DNA of 64,000 bases from Methylocaldum sp. 14B (GTDB lineage: Bacteria; Pseudomonadota; Gammaproteobacteria; Methylococcales; Methylococcaceae): the NCBI RefSeq assembly GCF_002005105.1, contig NZ_MSCV01000004.1, positions 124,001 to 188,000 of the forward strand, read 5' to 3'. A model generated the notes under the pieces. That model saw only the letters and a list, made by a program, of their open reading frames with translations, ran no database searches and was not told where the DNA came from. Within the stretch, counting starts at the first letter, position 1. Every line of letters starts with the position of its first letter. Shown here piece by piece: positions 35,121-43,327 of the stretch. The translations under genes were made by a program, and so were the position numbers.

Positions 35121-35269
35121 GTTATTAACCCTGCCTCTAAATTAGGCCGGGTTAATCCGGGGCAGGGATGCCCAGGCGCGGCGACAAGCCGCGTAAGCCC
35201 AGGCCGGGCGTGTGCCGGGCCTGGGCGGCGGCCCGAAATACCAGAAGGGTATTTACGGGCCTGATTAAT
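35121..35269. repeat. 149-nt five-hairpin element, copy A
   Basis: Five consecutive stem-loops. H1 pairs ATTAACCC (35124-35131) with GGGTTAAT (35149-35156). H2 pairs CCGGGGC (35157) with GCCCAGG (one mismatch). H3 is CGCGGC-gacaa-GCCGCG (35177-35193). H4 pairs GCCCAGG (35197) with CCTGGGC (35220). H5 pairs GGCCCG (35230) with CGGGCC (35256) around AAATACC/GGTATTT. It ends TTAAT, complementary to ATTAA at the start. Copy B at 43041-43189 differs by six substitutions and two single-base indels. No protein is encoded. Confidence 0.85.
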
Positions 35270-35332
35270 GGATTCGAAGCTTTGTTGGAGGGTTGAAGGT
35301 CAGGCCGGGTTGTTGTTTGTTGTCGAGTCGAT

Positions 35333-35343
35333 GTCATTATGAC
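35333..35343. promoter_or_regulatory. Predicted NorR binding site 2
   Basis: GTCATTATGAC matches GT-N7-AC and is a 5-bp palindrome. It shares TGTCAT-N2-TGAC with site 1 and lies 54 nt upstream of the sigma-54 promoter. Confidence 0.5.
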
Positions 35344-35396
35344 GACATTGGCCGGTGTTTCTTTGAAATGTTTTTTGAATTCAATCACCTGCGTTG

Positions 35397-35411
35397 TGGC
35401 ATTAGGGTTGC
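35397..35411 (+). promoter_or_regulatory. Predicted sigma-54 promoter
   Basis: TGGCATTAGGGTTGC matches the -24/-12 consensus TGGCACR-N4-TTGC with the GG and GC elements at exact spacing; only the C and R after TGGCA differ. It would drive the lipoprotein gene at 35542 and possibly the efflux genes. Confidence 0.6.
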
Positions 35412-35541
35412 TAAGGATGGGGCACGGGTGCCCGGCGCATCGGACATGTCTACGTCGGAAAGCGACGAATAGCTTGTTCGAAGCGATGTCCGGGTTCTTT
35501 ATCTCGCACTGGATTCCATGGGACTGGGGTACCTCCCAAAT

Positions 35542-36435
35542 ATGAAACGTTATAGCTTGTTGCTGTTTTTGCTGGTTGCACTGAACGCTTGTCTCGCTCC
35601 TCCGATCAAGCCGCCTGCCGACCGGTCGGGCAGCTTGCAGTCGATCCTCGTGATTCCGGTGGAACCGCCGCCCCTCGAAGTGATGCCGGACCTCATCGAA
35701 TCCCGGCTGCCCATTTATCGGCAAAACGATACCGTTCCTTACGATCTGTTTCTGGAAAGGAAGATTTACCGGAATCCCGGCGGAGTACTGATCGCCGGAC
35801 TGGTAAGCCACAATGATATCGTGCCGGAACCGTCTCTCCCGCGAATCGCGTCCGTGGCAGACAATCCTGAGCTGGCTCCGGTCGCCTCGCTGGCGGAGAA
35901 CTGGGCCCCCACGCTGGTGTTGGCGCGGGAAGCGGCCGAGATGTTGACCGCCGGGGGATTCAAAGCCGTTTCCGCCGAGCAGTACTACCCGTTGCCGATC
36001 GCCCCCGGCAACCGCACCGCAAATCTCGCCTACTGGCATAACGCCATCCGGCAGTGGTACAACGGCGACACCTCGTCCGTCGATTATCGGTCCCACGCCA
36101 AAGAGCGGGTGGATGCCGTGCTGGAGGTGGGAATCGGGACCTACAGGATTTTCGAGTCGCAGACGCCCTTGCAGGTGCTGGTCAAGCTGATTGACCCCGC
36201 CACCGGGCAAGTCATCGGAAGAGCCGATGCCGATGCGTATCCGGTGGCCGGAGCGGCACCCAATCTTCTCGACCACGAAGCGGAAAAGTTCAAGCAGCTC
36301 GTGACCGATGTCGGCGCGAAGCTCGTTCGCCGCGGCTTGGCCGACTTGGGGCTGCCGGCGCCGCGGCAAGCCCGGTCCGATCAGCAGAGCATCGAAGCCG
36401 CTTCGGCGGCTATGGCGAGCAGCCGCTCCGAATGA
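35542..36435 (+). CDS. Hypothetical outer-membrane-type lipoprotein
   Basis: A 297-aa protein with a lipoprotein signal (MKRYSLLLFLLVALNAC, lipobox LNAC, Cys17). The residue after Cys is Leu, not Asp, so it is probably sorted to the outer membrane. The mature part has ILVIPVEPPPLEV, TLVLAREAAEMLTAGGFKAV and VLEVGIGTYRIFESQTPLQVLVKLIDPATGQVIGRADADAY, a pattern seen in periplasmic LPS- or complex-assembly lipoproteins, but I cannot assign a family. First gene after the NorR/sigma-54 region; MFS gene follows. Confidence 0.75.
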   Translation: MKRYSLLLFLLVALNACLAPPIKPPADRSGSLQSILVIPVEPPPLEVMPDLIESRLPIYRQNDTVPYDLFLERKIYRNPGGVLIAGLVSHNDIVPEPSLPRIASVADNPELAPVASLAENWAPTLVLAREAAEMLTAGGFKAVSAEQYYPLPIAPGNRTANLAYWHNAIRQWYNGDTSSVDYRSHAKERVDAVLEVGIGTYRIFESQTPLQVLVKLIDPATGQVIGRADADAYPVAGAAPNLLDHEAEKFKQLVTDVGAKLVRRGLADLGLPAPRQARSDQQSIEAASAAMASSRSE

Positions 36436-36539
36436 CAAGGGCGGCTGCGCTTCATGCTCATCGCCTGCCCTCTGGAAAAGGCGGCGCCGGCGGATGGCCG
36501 CTGCGCCGCCCGGCTGACTGCGGTCAAGGCGTCGATTAG

Positions 36540-38135
36540 GTGACCGTTTTCTTCCCCAGACGCCTTCGCGGCTGGCGCTTCACTCTGTTCAACATCGCGC
36601 TCGGCTTGGGGCACATGGTCGTGCTTTTCAACGCCGGCTCTTATATCGCGCTGATGCCGCATGTCGCGGGCGACCTGGGAGGAGTATCGCCGAGCCTCGG
36701 CACCTGGGCCCAGACCGATTTCATGATCGCCCTGGCCTTGGCGTTTCCCATCGCCCGCTGGCTGTCCGGGCGTTTCGGCGATTACCGCTTGTTCGCTACG
36801 GCCTTTGTGATCTATGCAGCGGCCTCTTATTTCTGCGCCATCAGCGAAACTTTGCGGCTGTTCCTGCCGGCGCGCATCGTTCTCGGCTTTGCCGGCGGCG
36901 TTACGCTGCCAATCGGACAAGCCCTGTTGCTGAAAGAGTATCCCGCTCGGCTCAAATCGGTGGGGCTTGGGATATGGGGGTTGTTCACCCTGATGCCGTT
37001 TACGATCGGATTTCCCATCGGCGGCTGGCTGGCCGACGAAATCGGGTGGCGTTATCTGTTTTATCTCAACATCCCCGTCGCCCTGGCCATTGCCGGCGTA
37101 ACCGGTTCATTACTTTATGGGCGGGGATTCCAGCGGCGCTACACCCGTTTCGATTTCGCCGGCTTTATCCTGTTGGCTCTGATCTTCGGCGGCGTGCAAA
37201 CCATTCTGAATATGGGCAACGATTTCGACTGGTTCGATTCGCCCTTTCTGCGCGGCGTACTGATCGCCGTTGTCGTAGCGCTGCCTTGTTTCGTCATCTG
37301 GGAACTGGGAGAGCGGCACCCTGCGATGGACATCCGGCTGTTTACCCATCGCAACTTCACGATTGGCATCATTTGCCTTGTCCTAGGTTTCTTGGCGATC
37401 CAGGGACTGCTGTCGCTGTTCATCGTCCAGCTCCAATTGCTGCTGGGATACTCGTCATTTCTTGCCGGCCTCTTGTTCCTGGTGATGATCTTTTTGGCGG
37501 CGCCGGCGATCGCCGTCATGCACGAGCTTATCAAGGGCGTCGATGCGCGGGTGTTCGCCTGCCTCAACCTGCTGGGCTTGGCGTTCACCCTGTCCTGGAT
37601 CGGGCTCTTCGACGATCCGGGATCGTTCGATCAGATCGTTTGGCCCATGCTGCTCCTCGGCTTTTTTCTGGGTTCGTTCTTCACGCCGCTGACCGCCATC
37701 GCCCTTCACGGGCTGACGCCGAGCCAAATGATGCGCGCCGCGGAAGAGGCAGCAGCGCTGAGAATCGCCGCGGGTGCGCTCGGCATTACCTTGCAGGGCG
37801 TCATGCTGTTTCGGCGCAGCCCCTTTCATCAGCTTCATCTGGCCGATCAATTCGGGGGGCGCCGGTTTCCGTCGCTGGACTTGCTGCCGCGGCTCTCGTC
37901 GCGTCTGGAGACTGCCGGCCTCGATCCCGGCATCGTACAGGGCAAGCTTCTGGCCCTCATCAGACAGCAGGCCGCCATTCTGGCGGTCAACGATGCCTTC
38001 TTGATGGCGGGATATCTCTTTCTCGGGCTGGCCGGGCTGGTGTGGCTGGCCCATCCCACTCACAGGCCGCTGCGTCCGAGTCCGGCGGAGGACCTGAGGG
38101 AAACCAAGGCCGAGGAACTGATGGAGCAACCATGA
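36540..38135 (+). CDS. MFS drug transporter of the DHA2/EmrB family
   Basis: A 531-aa, 14-helix major-facilitator protein. Helix 1-4 region: HMVVLFNAGSYIALMPHVAGDLG, GTWAQTDFMIALALAFPIARWLSGRFGDYRLF (motif A) and LGFAGGVTLPIGQALLLKEYP (motif C-like region). The FPIGGWLADEIGWRYLFYLNIP stretch is typical of EmrB/DHA2 exporters. It uses proton motive force to expel toxic compounds. GTG start at 36540. Its stop overlaps the outer-membrane factor start (ATGA, 38132-38135), so the two are coupled. Confidence 0.88.
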   Translation: MTVFFPRRLRGWRFTLFNIALGLGHMVVLFNAGSYIALMPHVAGDLGGVSPSLGTWAQTDFMIALALAFPIARWLSGRFGDYRLFATAFVIYAAASYFCAISETLRLFLPARIVLGFAGGVTLPIGQALLLKEYPARLKSVGLGIWGLFTLMPFTIGFPIGGWLADEIGWRYLFYLNIPVALAIAGVTGSLLYGRGFQRRYTRFDFAGFILLALIFGGVQTILNMGNDFDWFDSPFLRGVLIAVVVALPCFVIWELGERHPAMDIRLFTHRNFTIGIICLVLGFLAIQGLLSLFIVQLQLLLGYSSFLAGLLFLVMIFLAAPAIAVMHELIKGVDARVFACLNLLGLAFTLSWIGLFDDPGSFDQIVWPMLLLGFFLGSFFTPLTAIALHGLTPSQMMRAAEEAAALRIAAGALGITLQGVMLFRRSPFHQLHLADQFGGRRFPSLDLLPRLSSRLETAGLDPGIVQGKLLALIRQQAAILAVNDAFLMAGYLFLGLAGLVWLAHPTHRPLRPSPAEDLRETKAEELMEQP

Positions 38136-39631
38136 ATCGCCGATCTGCCTATCGTCGCCTGATTGCTGGTCTTAGCGTCCTGTTTCTGATCGCAGGCTGC
38201 GCCTGGATTCCGTCCGGCGGGCAGCGTGCCGAATTTGCCGACGCCCCGGGCATTACCCAGAAACTGTCCGAAGCCCGCGACGGTGAGCTTCTGGGGGTAC
38301 GGAATTCGTGGCCACAGGAGAGCTGGTGGCGGCAGTTCGGCAGCTCCGAGCTGAACCACCTGATGGACATGGCGCTCAAGGATAACCCAGGTCTCAAGGT
38401 GGCTGCCGCCCGGCTGCGCGAGGCGGAAGGCTTTGCCCGCGTGGAGGGGGCGAGACTGCTGCCGTTCCTGGATGCGGAGGCGGAGGTCGCAACGGCGCGG
38501 TTTTCCGAGTACAGCTTCAATGTCGCCCTTAGGGGAGCGCATACCGTCTCGGCGTTGATCAATCCCTTGAGCCTCCGCTACGAATTCGATTTCTGGGGAA
38601 AAAATCGGGCGGCATTGGAGGCGGCTCTGGGCGAAGCGGCAGCCGAAGACGCGGAACAGGCCGAAGTCAGGCTGCAATTGACCGCCGCGATAGCGAGGTG
38701 TTACTTCCGAGGGGTCGCGCTGCGGCAGCAGCTCGATCTCGCTGATGACATGGTGGAATTGCGGCGTAATTTGCTCCAACTGGCCGAAACGCGTTACGAG
38801 CTGGGGCTGGACTCCGCGGATCCGGTCAAACAGGCCGAATCCGAGCTGGAAGCGACCGGCAAGCGCCGAGCCATTACCCGCGACTACCTGGACTTGCAGC
38901 GGAACTTGCTTGCCCGCTTGATCGGCCGCGGTCCTGATGCGACACAGCACCTGTTTAATCGCAGCGTGACGCTGCCCGAAAAAATTCCGCTGCCCACAAA
39001 GCTTCCGCTGGAACTGCTCGCCCACCGTCCGGACCTCGCTGCCGCACTGCACCGGGCCGAGGCGGCGGCGCAACGGATCAAGGTAGCCAGAGCCAGTTTT
39101 TACCCGACGGTCGATTTGACCGCGTTCGTCGGCTTGAACGCCCTTCGCATGACCAAGGGTGCGAGCTCCCTCGCCAATATCCTTTTTTCGGGTAACAGCT
39201 TCGCCTATGGCGTCGCGCCTGGCCTCAGGCTCCCCATCTTCGAAGGCGGGCGGCTGCGCGGCCAGCTGTCGGTGCAAAGGGCGGAATACGACGAAGCCGT
39301 GGAGCTCTACAACAAGACCCTGCTGCAAGCGGTGCAGGAAGTCGCCGACAGTCTCAGCAGTTGGCGCGACACCCGGGCCATCGTCGAAGCGCACAACCGC
39401 CTGCTGGCTTCGCAGCGGGAAGCCCTCGATCTGGCTCAAGAGCGGCTTCGCAGCGGCCTGGACGATCGCCGGACGATGCTGGCGCGCCGGCATTCCGTTC
39501 TGGATCAGGAATTCACTCTCAAGACCCTGGAAACCGATCAGCTCGTTGCCATGACCGATCTTATCGAGGCATTGGGCGGCGGATACGCCAACGGTCTCGA
39601 CGACACCCGCCTCCGACCGATTTCAGATTGA
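38132..39631 (+). CDS. Outer-membrane efflux lipoprotein (NodT/OprM-like)
   Basis: A 499-aa TolC-like outer-membrane factor with a lipoprotein signal (RLIAGLSVLFLIAGC, Cys about 24). Two OEP repeats are seen: WWRQFGSSELNHLMDMALKDNPGLKVAAARLREAEGF and, in the second half, LLAHRPDLAAALHRAEAAAQRIKVARASFYPTVDLTAFVG, followed by QEVADSLSSWRD and LDLAQERLRSGLDDR. Its ATG overlaps the MFS gene stop by 4 nt. With the MFS and HlyD genes it forms an EmrAB-TolC-like tripartite pump. Confidence 0.9.
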   Translation: MNRRSAYRRLIAGLSVLFLIAGCAWIPSGGQRAEFADAPGITQKLSEARDGELLGVRNSWPQESWWRQFGSSELNHLMDMALKDNPGLKVAAARLREAEGFARVEGARLLPFLDAEAEVATARFSEYSFNVALRGAHTVSALINPLSLRYEFDFWGKNRAALEAALGEAAAEDAEQAEVRLQLTAAIARCYFRGVALRQQLDLADDMVELRRNLLQLAETRYELGLDSADPVKQAESELEATGKRRAITRDYLDLQRNLLARLIGRGPDATQHLFNRSVTLPEKIPLPTKLPLELLAHRPDLAAALHRAEAAAQRIKVARASFYPTVDLTAFVGLNALRMTKGASSLANILFSGNSFAYGVAPGLRLPIFEGGRLRGQLSVQRAEYDEAVELYNKTLLQAVQEVADSLSSWRDTRAIVEAHNRLLASQREALDLAQERLRSGLDDRRTMLARRHSVLDQEFTLKTLETDQLVAMTDLIEALGGGYANGLDDTRLRPISD

Positions 39632-39739
39632 GAGGGCTCCTGCCGAAACATGGACCAAGCCTAGGCGCTATTCTGTCGAGCCCAAAGACAGTCTCTTCCA
39701 CTCGATTCAAAATAATTCCAAAAACTCGAACAGGCATCT

Positions 39740-40972
39740 ATGAAGATTCATCCGAAGGCGATCCGCGCGCGGCGCAACCGTCGTCTTTTGCTGGTGGCGC
39801 TGGCCGTGCTCGCGTGCGCTCTGGCCGCGGCCATCTACTGGTGGGTGCATGGCCGTTTCCGGGTCGAGACCGACAATGCCTTCGTCGCCGGCAATCTGAT
39901 TCCGGTCGAAGCGGATGCGACCGGCATCGTCACCCAGGTCCTGGCCGAGGAAACCCAGTTCGTGAACAAGGGCGACCTGCTGGTCCGGCTCGACGAACAC
40001 CGCGCCCATGCCGCCCTGGGACAAAGCGAGGGTGACCTGGGGCGGACCGTGCGCGGGATCGGCGCGCTGTTCGCGACGCGCCAGCAACTCTGCCAGAAAC
40101 TGGACGCGCGCTCGGCCCAGCTCGCACGGGTGCGCCACGACGTCATTCGCTTCCGTCAGGCGTTTCCCAGCGGTTCGGTTTCGGAGCAAGTCCTGCAAAA
40201 CGCCGAGGATCAGATGACGGCCCTCGAAGCGGAACTGCGGGAGGTCGGCGCGGAACTCCAGTCCATCGAGGCGCGGGTCGGGGGAACCAGTCGCACCGAA
40301 CACCCCGAAGTGGAGGCCGCCAAGCACCGCTTCGTCAACGCTTACCTCGATTTCGTCCGACAGCGCATCCGGGCGCCCGTTTCGGGTTATGTGGCGAAAC
40401 GCAAAGCTCAGGTCGGGGATCGGGTCCATCCCGGAGATCCGCTGCTCATGGTGGTGCCGCTGGACCATCTCTGGGTGGAGGCGAACCTCCGGGAGACCGA
40501 GCTGCGCAAAGTGCGGCCCGGCCAGTCGGCCGAGGTGATCGTCGATCTGTACGGACGGCGCCGTGTCTATCACGGCACGGTCGAAGGCCTGGTGCCCGGC
40601 ACCGGCAGCGTGTTCGCCCTGTTGCCGCCGGACAATGCGACCGGCAATTTCATCCACATCGTCCAGCGGGTGCCGGTGCGCATCGCCCTGCGCAAGGACG
40701 AGATCCTGAAACGGCCCATCCGCCCCGGATTGTCCACGGTGACGTCCATCCACATCGATGAACCCGGCCGGCCGCTGGACACCTCGCTAGCGGAAGTTAC
40801 CGCTCCGGCGTATGAAACCGATATTTTCAGAGACGAGCTTGCCTCCGCGGAACTCAGGGCGCAGGAAATCATCACGGCCAACGTGGTGCCGCAAGACGAT
40901 TCCTTGGAGTCTTCCTGCAGCCGGTCCGGCGCACCGCTTCATGCCACGCAAACCCCGCCTCGGCGGAGATAA
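39740..40972 (+). CDS. HlyD/EmrA-family membrane fusion protein
   Basis: A 410-aa periplasmic adaptor with one N-terminal membrane helix (RRLLLVALAVLACALAAAIYWWV). The biotinyl-lipoyl halves flank a long coiled coil: RVETDNAFVAGNLIPVEADATGIVTQVL...VNKGDLLVRLD and later RIRAPVSGYVAKRKAQVGDRVHPGDPLLMVVPLDHLWVEANLRETEL, the EmrA signature. The C-terminal tail (last about 60 aa) is unusual: Arg/Pro-rich and without family features. It follows the OMF by 108 nt and completes the pump. Confidence 0.9.
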   Translation: MKIHPKAIRARRNRRLLLVALAVLACALAAAIYWWVHGRFRVETDNAFVAGNLIPVEADATGIVTQVLAEETQFVNKGDLLVRLDEHRAHAALGQSEGDLGRTVRGIGALFATRQQLCQKLDARSAQLARVRHDVIRFRQAFPSGSVSEQVLQNAEDQMTALEAELREVGAELQSIEARVGGTSRTEHPEVEAAKHRFVNAYLDFVRQRIRAPVSGYVAKRKAQVGDRVHPGDPLLMVVPLDHLWVEANLRETELRKVRPGQSAEVIVDLYGRRRVYHGTVEGLVPGTGSVFALLPPDNATGNFIHIVQRVPVRIALRKDEILKRPIRPGLSTVTSIHIDEPGRPLDTSLAEVTAPAYETDIFRDELASAELRAQEIITANVVPQDDSLESSCSRSGAPLHATQTPPRRR

Positions 40973-40977
40973 TCCTA

Positions 40978-41103
40978 GAAACGGCAGTTGACCGCTTGGA
41001 TGGAGTAGAAACGCCTCATGGATTCTGACCGTCGTCCCTCCTACCGATTTCACCGCTTGGGTGAAGCCGCTACGTGCACTCGAGCACGCCCAACTGCCGT
41101 TTC
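40978..41103. repeat. MITE-like element with 13-bp inverted ends
   Basis: GAAACGGCAGTTG (40978-40990) and CAACTGCCGTTTC (41091-41103) are perfect 13-bp inverted repeats enclosing 100 nt. Inside, ACCGCTTGG recurs (40991 and near 41052). It encodes nothing and lies between the pump operon and a truncated beta-helix gene. ACGCCCAACTGCCG from its right end also occurs near 49524. Confidence 0.55.
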
Positions 41104-41144
41104 CAGGATAATCGGAGCGGTAACTCATGGTGTTCCAGGCCGTT

Positions 41145-41840
41145 TCAACGGTGCCGCTCACCGAGGGTGGCGCGAAGGCGGGTGGGGTCAATGCCGCCGC
41201 CATGGCCCTTGATGCCCCGGCCGCCATCGTCGGCGATCGGGCTGTTCGCGATCTGCATCGATGCAAAACGCGCCGAAATGCCGTCTCCGCGATTACCGAA
41301 AACGCGAGTATTCGTGAGAACCAGCATTGGCGGACACTCCAAGCCCGTGGTATCGCTTATCGGAGAAATTCCGGTTTTGCCCTGTTGAAGCGTTACGTTG
41401 TACAGCATGACGCTGGGCGGTACCGAATAAAAGCCATCGCCGCATGCCACACGGAGCGATAGCAGATCGAAGACGGGCGTATTCGGGGCGTCCGAGAGTG
41501 TAATCGAATGGCCGTTGCCGTCTATCGTTATGCGCGTTTGAACACAGGGATCCGGGTAGTAACGGCAGTCGCTCGCCACCACGGGCAATGCTTCCGTCAG
41601 GACGACGTCGCCGGTGAGTTCGATGGTGTCGTCTTCGGAGCCCGCGGGACAGCCGCCGGTCCGGGTATTGAATATCGCCGCCGTAATGGCATCGGCCAGA
41701 GTGCAAGCCGTGCTTTTATCGCCGCTTCCGCCTACGGTAAAAACCGTCGCCTCGGCAGATTCGGCCGCCAAGGCGGAAGCTAGCGGCAGTAAGACCCGTA
41801 GATATTGGCAAAGCGTTGAGCTGAAGATGAAAGCTGGCAT
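41145..41840 (-). CDS. Exported right-handed beta-helix protein, probably 3'-truncated
   Basis: A 231-aa protein with a signal-like N terminus (MPAFIFSSTLCQYLRVLLPLASALAAESAEA). It continues CTLADAITAAIFNTRTGGCPAGSEDDTIELTGDVVLTEALPVV, the N-terminal motif of CSLREA/choice-of-anchor parallel beta-helix proteins, then ITIDGNGHSITLSD and a few helix turns. Such proteins usually run past 350-400 aa; this one stops at 41145 next to a MITE-like element, so the C-terminal part is probably lost. ATG 41840 has AAGGAGG upstream. Confidence 0.65.
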   Translation of the reverse strand: MPAFIFSSTLCQYLRVLLPLASALAAESAEATVFTVGGSGDKSTACTLADAITAAIFNTRTGGCPAGSEDDTIELTGDVVLTEALPVVASDCRYYPDPCVQTRITIDGNGHSITLSDAPNTPVFDLLSLRVACGDGFYSVPPSVMLYNVTLQQGKTGISPISDTTGLECPPMLVLTNTRVFGNRGDGISARFASMQIANSPIADDGGRGIKGHGGGIDPTRLRATLGERHR

Positions 41841-42099
41841 GCCCTTTCCTCCTTGTTCGACATGAGTCGTGCACAATCCCGAGATCATCGGTAACTGCGG
41901 AAGTCTGCATTCGGCCTCTGATGCCTTCAATGTCATTTAACAATGTAGAAGGCGGCGGAATCGGCTCGCTCGGCCCGACTTGATCCCGAATATTGCCGCG
42001 CGGGACGGAGCTTTTGCGGGATCGAGAGACATGGAGTCCGCCAACGGAAGCATCGTCGTGAGCCGAAAAACGCTCATGCCCGTTAGGGCGGCTCGCCGG

Positions 42100-42531
42100 T
42101 CAGGCGTTCGGATAATGTTTTACGAAGTGTTTCGACCGGTTTTCGTACCCGTTCGCCATGTAGAAGCGGTGGGCGTCTGTGCGCAGGTCGCTGCTGGTCA
42201 ACTCGACCCGGGTGCATCCCCGCCCGATGAAGAAGTCGTCCGCTGCGCGCAGCAATTCGGCGCCTATGCCTCGTCGTCGCATGCTTTGGTCGACCACGAG
42301 AGCGGAAATGCGTCCCCATTTTTCGATTTCGTGGAGCGGACTAACGACGTGCAGAACGATCGTTCCGACCACCTCCGCGCCGATTTCGCCCACCAGCGCC
42401 AGATCAGAATCCGATCCGTCATAGGCGAGGAGTCTCGCCCGAAGTTCGCCGACGTCGATAACGTAGCCCAGTTGCCGGAAAAGGCGGATCAGCCGTTCAC
42501 AATCCGAGGATGCCGCGGGGCGCACCTTCAT
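42100..42531 (-). CDS. GNAT family N-acetyltransferase
   Basis: A 143-aa acetyltransferase. The acetyl-CoA P-loop is VVDQSMRRRGIGAELLRAADDFF (Q/R-x-x-G-x-G/A), preceded by the WGRISALVV strand and followed by VELTSSDLRTDAHRFYMANGYENRSKHFVK. Substrate unknown. GGGAGG sits 7 nt before ATG 42531. It follows the GFA gene on the same strand by 59 nt. Confidence 0.88.
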   Translation of the reverse strand: MKVRPAASSDCERLIRLFRQLGYVIDVGELRARLLAYDGSDSDLALVGEIGAEVVGTIVLHVVSPLHEIEKWGRISALVVDQSMRRRGIGAELLRAADDFFIGRGCTRVELTSSDLRTDAHRFYMANGYENRSKHFVKHYPNA

Positions 42532-42590
42532 GAGCAGCCTCCCAGAGGAGAATCGGCTCCGGCTTCGTTCGGCATTACCGGCGCGGACGA

Positions 42591-42974
42591 TCAAGCTTCC
42601 CGGCTGAGATGCGCCAGCGCGTGCGCATGGGATTCCCAGTTTTGGCCGTCGAAGGGCTCGATGACCAGTTCCTTGGGCTTCGGACTCAGGCAGCGGACGT
42701 TCACGTCGTAGCCGTCCGGGTTCGATCTAGGGATATAGAAGGGCTTTATGCCGCAGGTCTTGCAGAACAGGTGCTTGGCGACGCCAGTGTTGAAGGTGTA
42801 GACAACGAGGTTCTCCTCACCCTTTATCAGCCTGAATTGCGATTTGGGGACGATGAGGTGCAGGAAGCCGGACTTGGAGCAAATCGAGCAATTGCAGTCC
42901 TGGCAGACAACGCGCTCGGGGGCCTCGACCTCGAATTGGACCGCTTCGCAATGGCAACTACCGCGGTAGAGCAT
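42591..42974 (-). CDS. GFA (glutathione-dependent formaldehyde-activating-like) family protein
   Basis: A 127-aa Mss4-like fold protein. Zinc ligands: GSCHCEAVQFEVEAP, then CQDCNCSICSKSGFLH and a C-terminal HLFCKTCGIKPFYIPRSNPDG, matching the GFA/CENP-V pattern with Cys pairs at each site. True activity in formaldehyde-glutathione conjugation is not established for most members. Start at ATG 42974, where the family begins. Adjacent to the repeat copy B. A second GFA protein occurs at 57112. Confidence 0.85.
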   Translation of the reverse strand: MLYRGSCHCEAVQFEVEAPERVVCQDCNCSICSKSGFLHLIVPKSQFRLIKGEENLVVYTFNTGVAKHLFCKTCGIKPFYIPRSNPDGYDVNVRCLSPKPKELVIEPFDGQNWESHAHALAHLSREA

Positions 42975-43040
42975 GGTTTCCGTCTCATGAAAAAGAATGC
43001 CGATATTGCGGACCGTCATGACCGACTGTAAGCGGCATGT

Positions 43041-43189
43041 GTTATTAACCCAGCCTATAAATATAGGCCGGGTTAATCCGGGGCAGGGATGCCCCGGCGC
43101 GGCGACAAGCCGCGTGAGCCCAGGCCGGGCGTGTACCGGCCTGGGCGGCGGCCCGAAATACCAGGAGGGTATTTACGGGCCTGATTAAT
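43041..43189. repeat. 149-nt five-hairpin element, copy B
   Basis: Same element and orientation as copy A. Several stems are better paired: H1 has an inner GCCTATAaaTATAGGC palindrome; H2 is CCGGGGC-agggat-GCCCCGG, seven perfect pairs; H4 is an 11-bp perfect stem GCCCAGGCCGG/CCGGCCTGGGC with a 7-nt loop; H3 and H5 are unchanged in pairing. It lies between the GFA start and the sigma-factor stop, in the 353-nt gap 42975-43327, which otherwise holds nothing recognisable. Confidence 0.85.
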
Positions 43190-43327
43190 AACGATCCGGA
43201 GGAACATGATAATGCTCGGGGCGATTGAAGCCTAGCGAGGCTATCGAGGACGCGAATGATGGCACGGCCAGGGGCTCTTTCCGATTCCTACGCAACTCGC
43301 GATGTTCTTCCATAAGTACCGGCCGTT

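Noticed and set aside
36974-39631. Very long plus-strand open frame of 885 codons
   Set aside because: Its first half is an out-of-frame shadow of the MFS gene (Arg/His/Ala rich); only the OMF part from 38132 is real.
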